Shown one piece after another: positions 34,726 through 41,724 of a DNA stretch of 64,000 bases (the first letter of the stretch is position 1; each line of letters opens with the position of its first letter). The notes under the pieces were generated by a model. That model saw nothing but the letters and a program-made list of their open reading frames with translations, was not told the DNA's origin and did no database searches. Made by a program: the position numbers and the translations under genes. Origin of the DNA: Hoeflea sp. 108 (GTDB lineage: Bacteria > Pseudomonadota > Alphaproteobacteria > Rhizobiales > Rhizobiaceae). The DNA is taken from NCBI RefSeq assembly GCF_000372965.1, contig NZ_KB890025.1:355523-419522 (forward strand). Reading direction: 5' to 3'.

Positions 34726-35603
34726 TGACCGATCTCGTCAATTCAGCATCCTTGCCGGCGCCCGAGCCGCGATTCCTGTTCCTGCGGCGACTGTTGAGGC
34801 GCAAGACCGTTGCCTTCGGCGTCATCGTGCTGGCGGTGTTTGTCCTGCTCGCCCTGCTTGCGCCGTGGATCGCGCCTTACTCACCGTCCAAGCTTTCTAT
34901 CGTCAATCGCCTGAAGCCGCCGAGCGAGCTGTTCTGGTTCGGCACCGATGAATTCGGCCGCGATATCTTCTCGCGTACCATCTATGCGGGTCGCCTGTCG
35001 TTGTTGGTCGGCGCTGCCGTGGTCACGCTGTCGGCGCTGATCGGAGTGACGCTCGGCCTGCTGGCCGGGTTCTTCCGCTCGCTGGACACGCCGATCGCAC
35101 GGCTCATCGATGCGATGATGGCATTCCCCGACATCTTGCTCGCCATCGCACTGGTTGCGGCTCTCGGCCCGTCGCTGGTCACGGTGATCGTGGCGTTGTC
35201 GATCGTTTATGCGCCGCGACTGGCGCGTATCGTAAGGGCCTCGACGCTGGTCATCCGCGAACTGCCTTATGTCGAGGCGGCGAAGTCGATGGGCATCTCG
35301 ACCTTCCACATCATGACGCGCCATGTGCTGCGCAACCTGGTCTCGCCGATCCTGGTGCAGGGCACATTCCTCTTTGCCAGCGCCATGCTGGCCGAGGCCG
35401 GCCTGTCGTTTTTGGGGCTGGGCGTCAGCCCTGAGATTCCGACCTGGGGGACCATGATTGCCGCCGGGCGCCAATATATCGGGCAGGCCGATTGGATGAC
35501 CTACTTTCCCGGCTTCGCGATCATTCTCTCGGTCCTGTCGCTGCAACTGGTTGGCGACGGCCTGAGGGACATGCTCGACCCGAGACTGCGAAAGGACATG
35601 TAA
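34725..35603 (+). CDS. dppC: Dipeptide-type ABC permease (DppC-like)
   Basis: A 292-residue permease with the N-terminal DppC signature FGTDEFGRDIFSRTIYAGR and coupling loop YVEAAKSMGIST. It pairs with DppB. The amidohydrolase gene starts one base after its stop, so the enzyme is made with the transporter. Confidence 0.92.
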   Translation: MTDLVNSASLPAPEPRFLFLRRLLRRKTVAFGVIVLAVFVLLALLAPWIAPYSPSKLSIVNRLKPPSELFWFGTDEFGRDIFSRTIYAGRLSLLVGAAVVTLSALIGVTLGLLAGFFRSLDTPIARLIDAMMAFPDILLAIALVAALGPSLVTVIVALSIVYAPRLARIVRASTLVIRELPYVEAAKSMGISTFHIMTRHVLRNLVSPILVQGTFLFASAMLAEAGLSFLGLGVSPEIPTWGTMIAAGRQYIGQADWMTYFPGFAIILSVLSLQLVGDGLRDMLDPRLRKDM

Positions 35604-35604
35604 G

Positions 35605-36810
35605 ATGCCAAAGATCGAAACGGGCAGGCCCCTTTTCATTTCCAATGTGCGGCCCGTCGCCCTTGGCGACAGCGGTGCTCAGACGACCGACATCCTGGTT
35701 GGCGCGGATGGCGTGATCACTGCCGTCGGACCGTCGCTTCAGGCAACTGAGGGTGCGGAACGCATCGATGCCAAGGGCGCCTGGTTATCGCCGGGCTGGG
35801 TCGATCTGCATGTCCACGTCTGGTACGGCGGTACCGACATCTCGATCCGGCCCTCCGAATGTGGGGCCGAGCGCGGCGTCACCACGCTTGTCGATGCGGG
35901 CTCCGCCGGCGAGTCCAACTTTCACGGCTTTCGCGAATACATCATCGAGCCCGCGCGCGAACGCATCAAGGCGTTCCTGAATCTGGGGTCCATCGGCCTT
36001 GTCGCCTGCAATCGCGTCCCGGAACTGCGCGACATCAAGGACATCGACCTTGATCGCATCCTGCAGTGTTATGCCGACAACAGCGAGCACATCGTCGGCA
36101 TCAAGGTGCGGGCCAGCCATGTCATCACGGGGTCGTGGGGCGTGACCCCGGTCAAGCTCGGCAAGAAGATCGCCAAGATCCTGAAGGTGCCGATGATGGT
36201 CCATGTCGGCGAACCGCCGGCCCTGTATGACGAGGTGCTGGAGATCCTCGGGCCCGGCGACATCGTCACCCATTGCTTCAACGGCAAGGCCGGCTCTAGC
36301 ATCATGGAAGACGAGGACCTGTTCACGCTTGCCGAGCGCTGTGCTTCCGAAGGCGTGCGGCTCGACATCGGCCATGGCGGCGCGTCGTTTTCCTTCAAGG
36401 TTGCCGAGGCTGCGATCCAGCGTGGATTGATGCCGTTCTCGATCTCGACCGACCTGCACGGCCATTCGATGAATTTCCCGGTCTGGGATCTCGCGACGAC
36501 GATGTCCAAGCTGCTGTCGGTCGGCATGCCGTTCGACAGGGTTGTGGAAGCCGTCACCCATGCGCCGGCATCGGCGATCAAGCTGGACATGCCGAAGTCG
36601 ATCACTGTCGGCGCGCGTGCCGATTTCACCATCTTCGATCTCGTTGACGGCGACCTCGAGGTCACCGACTCGAACGGCGATATCTCCCGGCTCAAGCGCC
36701 TGTTCGAGCCTCGCTACGCAATCATCGGATCGGAGGCCGTCACGGCCAGCCGATACGTGCCCCGCGCCCGCAAGCTCGTGCGCCACAGCCATGGCCTTTC
36801 GTGGCGCTGA
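35605..36810 (+). CDS. Amidohydrolase/deacetylase-family metallohydrolase
   Basis: A 401-residue TIM-barrel amidohydrolase. Metal ligands are His69 and His71 (VDLHVHVWYGG), a likely carbamylated Lys in HIVGIKVRAS, His in MMVHVGEPP, His in VTHCFNGK and Asp in STDLHGHS. It resembles the EF_0837-type deacetylase family, which is characteristically found beside a SelA-like PLP enzyme, as here (38250). Translation is coupled to dppC. I infer that it removes an N-acyl or N-carbamoyl group from the imported compound before the PLP enzyme acts. Confidence 0.85.
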   Translation: MPKIETGRPLFISNVRPVALGDSGAQTTDILVGADGVITAVGPSLQATEGAERIDAKGAWLSPGWVDLHVHVWYGGTDISIRPSECGAERGVTTLVDAGSAGESNFHGFREYIIEPARERIKAFLNLGSIGLVACNRVPELRDIKDIDLDRILQCYADNSEHIVGIKVRASHVITGSWGVTPVKLGKKIAKILKVPMMVHVGEPPALYDEVLEILGPGDIVTHCFNGKAGSSIMEDEDLFTLAERCASEGVRLDIGHGGASFSFKVAEAAIQRGLMPFSISTDLHGHSMNFPVWDLATTMSKLLSVGMPFDRVVEAVTHAPASAIKLDMPKSITVGARADFTIFDLVDGDLEVTDSNGDISRLKRLFEPRYAIIGSEAVTASRYVPRARKLVRHSHGLSWR

Positions 36811-36813
36811 AAC

Positions 36814-37335
36814 ATGACCCCAGAGACTGGACCTGAATTGACCGCCTCCCAAGACATCGCTGCTTCCGCAACTTCAAGCCCCGCCGACCGCCTGATCATG
36901 CTGGGTGTTCAGCTTCCACCGGCGCCGCCGCCGGTCGCCAACTTCGTCACCCATGTGCGCGAGGGTGACATGCTCTATCTCTCGGGGCAGGGGCCGCGTG
37001 AGGTGGATGGCACGTTGTGGACCGGCAAGGTCGGCGACGCCGTCAGTGTAAGCCAAGCCTACCAGCATGCCCGCCTTGTAGGGATCAACCTGCTGGCGGT
37101 CATGCAGGAGGCGCTCGGAGATCTCTCCAGGGTCAAGCGGGTCGTCAAGCTGCTCGGGATGGTCAATGCCGCCCCTGACTTCGAAGACCACCCTCAGGTC
37201 ATCAATGGATGCTCCGATCTCTTCATCGAGGTCTTTGGCGAGGCCGGCCACCACGCGCGCTCGGCCGTCGGCTTCGGGTCTCTGCCCGGCAACATCACGG
37301 TGGAGATCGAAGCTATCGTGGCACTCAGGAACTGA
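36814..37335 (+). CDS. RidA-family (YjgF/YER057c) protein
   Basis: A 173-residue RidA-like protein with an N-terminal extension of about 30 residues. The conserved enamine/imine hydrolase residues are kept: Arg149 in HARSAVGF and Glu164 in VEIEAIV. The LYLSGQGPR motif near residue 56 is typical. RidA removes reactive 2-aminoacrylate-type intermediates made by PLP enzymes. Its place between the amidohydrolase and the SelA-like lyase suggests it hydrolyses the lyase's enamine product. The start is uncertain because no strong ribosome binding site is seen at 36814. Confidence 0.85.
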   Translation: MTPETGPELTASQDIAASATSSPADRLIMLGVQLPPAPPPVANFVTHVREGDMLYLSGQGPREVDGTLWTGKVGDAVSVSQAYQHARLVGINLLAVMQEALGDLSRVKRVVKLLGMVNAAPDFEDHPQVINGCSDLFIEVFGEAGHHARSAVGFGSLPGNITVEIEAIVALRN

Positions 37336-37344
37336 GCGATGACG

Positions 37345-38154
37345 CTAGCGGTCGCGCCAACCCATCGTGGTTTCGATCCGCTCGGCGGAGGCGCGCACGC
37401 GGTCGGTGTAATGGCTCTCGTCGGAGAGGACCTTCTGCTCCGGCAAGACAATGGAGATCGTGGCGACACATTTGCCATCGCGGTCGCAGACCGGCGAGGC
37501 AATGCAGGCCACTGCATAATCGGACTCGGCAATCTGCATCGAAAGCCGCTGCTGGAAGGCCTTTCCCGCGGCGGCCGACAGGGCGGTGGCGTCCACCTCG
37601 GCACGCCCGGTCGGCGACATGCGGGCGCAGCGCCTGAAAAGTTCGATGCGCTCGGCCTCTGGCAGGTGCCCGACGAGCAGCCTGCCGGACGCGGTCCAGT
37701 TCAGCGGCACGCGCGTACCGACGCGCGAGGCGACCTGGAAGGGGCTCGGGCCGTCCGCCATGGCGAGCACCAGCATGTGGTCGCCCTCGCGGCCGCACAA
37801 CTGGACTGTTTCGCCGACGTCGCGGCACAGATCGTGCATTTCGCGGTTGGCAACACCCATGAAGTCGAGCGAGCGCGCATAGGCGAGGCCATAGTGGTAG
37901 AGCCGCGCGCCAAGCCAGATGGTCCCGTCGGGGCTTCGCGCCAGCATGTTCTTTTCGACGAGGTCGTCGATGATGACGTAGACGGTCGAGAGCGGCGCCT
38001 TGATCGCCTTGGCGATGGCATAGCCGCCAGCTGGCTCGCCGGTCTCGTAGAGATAGTCGATCACCTGCAGGGCGCGATCGATGCCCGATACCCGGGAGCG
38101 CTTGCCACCGTTTCCAGCGGTCTCGGCATCGGCGGGTCGAGATATCGCGTCCAA
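37345..38154 (-). CDS. IclR-family transcriptional regulator
   Basis: A 269-residue regulator. The N-terminal winged helix spans about 22-85 (GIDRALQVIDYLYETGEPAGGY, then APLSTVYVIIDDLVEKN). The C-terminal IclR effector domain spans about 100-265 (ASGRLLVGHLP, CIASPVCDRDGKCVATISI). It diverges from the SelA-like gene across 95 bases that hold a candidate operator. It probably controls itself, the SelA-like/ATPase operon and the transporter operon at 32180. Confidence 0.9.
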   Translation of the reverse strand: MDAISRPADAETAGNGGKRSRVSGIDRALQVIDYLYETGEPAGGYAIAKAIKAPLSTVYVIIDDLVEKNMLARSPDGTIWLGARLYHYGLAYARSLDFMGVANREMHDLCRDVGETVQLCGREGDHMLVLAMADGPSPFQVASRVGTRVPLNWTASGRLLVGHLPEAERIELFRRCARMSPTGRAEVDATALSAAAGKAFQQRLSMQIAESDYAVACIASPVCDRDGKCVATISIVLPEQKVLSDESHYTDRVRASAERIETTMGWRDR

Positions 38155-38184
38155 GGGCGTGCTCCTGCTAACCAGAACAGCATA

Positions 38185-38200
38185 TTACATTATTATGGCA
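38185..38200. promoter_or_regulatory. Candidate IclR operator, copy 2
   Basis: TTACATTATTATGGCA lies between the divergent iclR-type gene and the SelA-like gene and is alike in 13 of 16 positions to the site at 32145-32160. The surrounding 25 bases are AT-rich, as expected of a promoter. Confidence 0.6.
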
Positions 38201-38249
38201 TAGCTTGTCGACCCGAAAGCCGACGCTTGCCAGTGCACGGGAGGGGAAA

Positions 38250-39446
38250 ATGACAGAAGACATCCGCTGCAAGCTCGGCCTGCGACCTGTGATCAATGTG
38301 TCGGGGACGATGACGAGTCTCGGTGCCTCGATTGTCGTGCCGGAAGCCATCGCCGCGATGGGCGAGATCCTGCCGCAGTTTGTCGAAATCAACGATCTCC
38401 AGCGCAAGGCAAGCGCTGTGATTGCCCGCCTGACCGGCGCAGAGGCGGGCTATGTGACGGCGTCGTGCTCGGCCGGCATCTCGCTGGCCGTTGCCGGCGC
38501 CATGACTGGCGACAATTTGCTGGCGATCGAGCGGTTGCCGGACGTGACGCCTGCCAGGAATGAAGTGATTGTCCAGATGGGACACATCATCAGCTATGGC
38601 GCGCCGGTCGACCAGGCCATCCGCTTGGCGGGCGCCAAGCCTGTCATCATCGGGCAGGCGACATCTACCCATCGCTTCCACATGGAGAACGCCATCACCG
38701 ACAAGACGGCTGCTGCAGTCTATGTCGTGTCGCACCATGTGGTCGACTACGGCCTGCTCAACCTGATCGAGTTCGTCGAGATCGCCCATGCCAGAGGCGT
38801 GCCAGTCATCGTCGACGCGGCGTCCGAATATGATCTGCGCATCTTCCTGGCGCAGGGGGCCGACATGGCTCTCTATTCAGGCCACAAGTTCTTGGGCGGG
38901 CCGACCTCCGGCATCGTCGCCGGCTGCAAGGACCTTGTCCGCCACGCCTTCCTGCAGAACCTCGGCATCGGCCGCGGCATGAAGGTCGGCAAGGAAAGCG
39001 TCTATGGCGTCATGGCCGCGCTGGAAGCCTGGGAGAAGCGCGACCATGCAGGTATTCGCGAACGCGAGACGGGCTATCTCATGCTTTGGAAGGAAACGCT
39101 CGACGGCCGTCCCGGCGTCCACGCCGTGATCGAGCCCGACCCGACGAAGAACCCGCTCGACCGGCTGCGCGTCAACATCAGCGCACAGGAGGCGCATATC
39201 ACTGCCTGGGATCTGGCAGCGGTGCTGGCCGCGGGCGACCAGCCGATCATCGTGCGCGACCATGAGGTCGAGCATCACTACTTCTATCTCGACCCCTGCA
39301 ACCTGCATCCCGGCCAGGAGACGATTGTGGCCAGGCGATTGGCCGAGGAGCTCGACAGGGCGCGCGCTTCCAACGAGATCATCGCCACGCCTTTCGAGAA
39401 CCGTAGCCGCCATCGCTTCGACGGCCTGCTGCGCTGGCCGGACTGA
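38250..39446 (+). CDS. SelA-like PLP-dependent enzyme (D-glucosaminate-6-P ammonia-lyase-like)
   Basis: A 398-residue fold-type I PLP enzyme. The Schiff-base Lys213 is in YSGHKFLGGPTSG and the cofactor Asp189 in VIVDAASEYDL. The N-terminus RPVINVSGTMTSLGAS is that of the SelA-related family, which includes D-glucosaminate-6-phosphate ammonia-lyase. The ATG at 38250 follows GGGAGGGG. With no selB or selC here, a selenocysteine role is unlikely. It probably performs alpha,beta-elimination or a related reaction on an amino acid or amino sugar acid released by the amidohydrolase, with RidA downstream. Confidence 0.85.
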   Translation: MTEDIRCKLGLRPVINVSGTMTSLGASIVVPEAIAAMGEILPQFVEINDLQRKASAVIARLTGAEAGYVTASCSAGISLAVAGAMTGDNLLAIERLPDVTPARNEVIVQMGHIISYGAPVDQAIRLAGAKPVIIGQATSTHRFHMENAITDKTAAAVYVVSHHVVDYGLLNLIEFVEIAHARGVPVIVDAASEYDLRIFLAQGADMALYSGHKFLGGPTSGIVAGCKDLVRHAFLQNLGIGRGMKVGKESVYGVMAALEAWEKRDHAGIRERETGYLMLWKETLDGRPGVHAVIEPDPTKNPLDRLRVNISAQEAHITAWDLAAVLAAGDQPIIVRDHEVEHHYFYLDPCNLHPGQETIVARRLAEELDRARASNEIIATPFENRSRHRFDGLLRWPD

Positions 39447-39483
39447 CCGGGCGACTTGTCGACCAATTCAGGGAGGAGAGATC

Positions 39484-40683
39484 ATGAGCGTTGCGACATC
39501 CAGGCTCGACCAGACCGTCAACCCGGTGCTGTCGGTTCAGAATCTCACGACTTCGTTTCTGGTCGACGGCAAATGGCGCAATGTGGTGCGCGACATTTCC
39601 TTCGACGTCGCGCCGGGCGAAACGGTCGCCATTGTCGGTGAATCCGGGTCCGGCAAGAGCGTGACCTCTTTGTCGATCATGCGCCTGTTGCCGCCCGACA
39701 CCAGCCGCATCGAAGGCAGGATCATTCTCAACGGACGCAACCTGACCGATCTTCCCGAAGACAAGATGCGACAGGTGCGCGGCAACGACGTCGCGATGAT
39801 CTTCCAGGAACCGATGACGAGCCTCAATCCGCTCTTCACCATCGGCGACCAGATCTCCGAAGCGCTTCTGTGCCACAACGCCATATCTTTTGCCGACGCC
39901 CGGGCGGAGACCATCCGACTTCTGGAAAAGGTCCGCATTCCCTCCGCCGCCTCGCGCTTCGACGAATATCCGCACCGGTTCTCGGGCGGCATGCGCCAGC
40001 GCGTCATGATTGCCATGGCGCTGGCCTCGCGTCCGAAGCTGCTCATCGCCGACGAGCCGACGACGGCGCTCGACGTCACCATCCAGGGACAGATCCTCGA
40101 CCTGATCAAACTGTTGCAGGAAGAGCAGGGTACGTCGGTGCTGTTCATCACGCACGACATGGGCGTGGTCGCGGAGGTGGCAGACCGTACTGTCGTCATG
40201 TTCCGCGGCGATCAAGTGGAGACGGGTGCCACAGCCGACATCTTCCATCGCGGCGAGCATCCCTATACCCGCGCGCTTCTGTCAGCCGTGCCGGTGCTCG
40301 GGTCGATGGAACGACGCGACCGTCCGTTGCGCTTTCCTGTCGTCAATACCTCGACGGGCGAGTTCACCCTGCCCCAGGAAACGCCCGACACCGTCGATCG
40401 CGGCAAGCCGGTCCTGCAGGTGAAGAACCTGGTCAAACGCTTCGACATTCCCACCGGCCTGTTCGGCCGGATCGGCGGGCGTGTCCATGCGGTGGAGAAC
40501 GTGTCCTTCAATCTGTTTGCCGGCGAAACGCTGTCGCTGGTTGGTGAATCCGGCTGCGGCAAGTCGACCACCGGTCGTGCCATCATGCGCCTGATCGAGC
40601 CCACGCGGTTGCGATCGACGGCAGGGACATCCTTGCAATGGACAGGCACCAGATGCGGCAGATGCGCAAATCCGTGCAGATGA
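39484..40683 (+). CDS. Fused DppD-DppF ABC ATPase, 5' part of a frameshifted gene
   Basis: The ATG at 39484 follows GGGAGGAG. The first ATPase domain is complete: Walker A GESGSGKS, signature FSGGMRQR, Walker B LLIADEP. After a linker the second domain starts (VLQVKNLVKRFDIPTG) with its own Walker A GESGCGKST, then the frame is lost near 40603-40608. The remaining codons to 40683 (TSLQWTGTRCGRCANPCR) are out of frame with the family. If real, the second ATPase domain is cut before its signature motif. See the next entry for the rest. Confidence 0.8.
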   Translation: MSVATSRLDQTVNPVLSVQNLTTSFLVDGKWRNVVRDISFDVAPGETVAIVGESGSGKSVTSLSIMRLLPPDTSRIEGRIILNGRNLTDLPEDKMRQVRGNDVAMIFQEPMTSLNPLFTIGDQISEALLCHNAISFADARAETIRLLEKVRIPSAASRFDEYPHRFSGGMRQRVMIAMALASRPKLLIADEPTTALDVTIQGQILDLIKLLQEEQGTSVLFITHDMGVVAEVADRTVVMFRGDQVETGATADIFHRGEHPYTRALLSAVPVLGSMERRDRPLRFPVVNTSTGEFTLPQETPDTVDRGKPVLQVKNLVKRFDIPTGLFGRIGGRVHAVENVSFNLFAGETLSLVGESGCGKSTTGRAIMRLIEPTRLRSTAGTSLQWTGTRCGRCANPCR

Positions 40684-41309
40684 TCTTCCAGGATCCGTTC
40701 GCCTCGCTCAACCCGCGCATGACGGTCGGACAGGCGATTGCCGAGCCCTATCTCGAGCACAGGATAGGCACGGCAAAACAAGGGCGTGAGCTTGTTGCCG
40801 ATCTGCTCACCAAGGTCGGCCTGTCGCCCGACATGGCGAGCCGCTACCCACATGAATTCTCGGGCGGGCAGCGGCAGCGCGTCTGCATCGCGCGCGCGCT
40901 TGCGCTGGAGCCGAAAGTCATTGTCGCCGACGAAAGCGTCTCTGCGCTCGATGTCTCGGTCAAGGCGCAAGTCATCAACCTGATGCTCGACCTGCAGCAG
41001 AGCCTCAACCTCGCTTTCCTGTTCATCTCCCACGACATGGCCGTTGTCGAGCGCGTCAGTCATCGCGTCGCAGTGATGTATTTGGGCGAAATCGTCGAGA
41101 TAGGCCCGCGTGCCGCCGTTTTCGGCAATCCGCAGCACGACTACACCAGACGCCTCTTGGCGGCGGTGCCGGTTCCAGACCCCGACCGTCGCAACGAAAA
41201 GCGCATGACGGCGGCCGAAGAGCTGAAAAGCCCGATCCGCGCGCCCGACTATCAGGTTCCCGCGCGCCATTTCCGAGAAGTCTCCGGCGGTCATATGGTG
41301 GCGGTTTAG
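40608..41309 (+). pseudogene. Fused DppD-DppF ABC ATPase, 3' part after the frameshift
   Basis: The family sequence resumes at 40608 with VAIDGRDILAMDRHQMRQ and continues to FQDPFASLNPRMTV, signature FSGGQRQR, Walker B VIVADES and the oligopeptide-transporter C-terminus. An internal ATG at 40638 could start a separate 223-residue product, but this lacks a Walker A motif. The family normally reads PTSGTVxIDG here, while this sequence has PT directly before VAIDG. The simplest reading is loss of 7 bases (or another 3n+1). Confidence 0.75.
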
Positions 41310-41724
41310 CCCGTCTGAACACGGAAATATGCCAAGGCCCAAGGGCAATCGCGGCTAGCTCCAGCACGGCGATGCAGGCTGCGCGTCCGCCGTCCAATGA
41401 TTGGCTCCGCTCAGTAACTTTGCCCAGCCCCACACGTCGCCAAAGAGTCGTGCTATGAAACTCGATCACGCGGAATTGTTCGCCTGAGGCGGACCTTCGA
41501 TGGTCGCCGCATCAGGCTCGCCGTTCTCACGCCATGGCGATAATGCCGGCAACGACGCTTTCAGGGCTGCGTCGCCTTGCGCGCCTGTGTGGCTCATGAC
41601 GCCCAGGCGATGTCGAGGCTATGGCGGCGGCTGCTTTACTCATTGTCAGGAAAGGTGAAGATAGGTTTAGACACCGCCTAGAATCTCCCCTCTGGCACTC
41701 AGGAAAATCGACATCGATACCGCC
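41310..41724. other. Intergenic stretch before the Mrp operon
   Basis: 415 bases with no supported gene. Small frames on either strand lack ribosome binding sites and family features. It should contain the Mrp promoter and leader. No clear promoter boxes or hairpins stand out. Confidence 0.4.
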
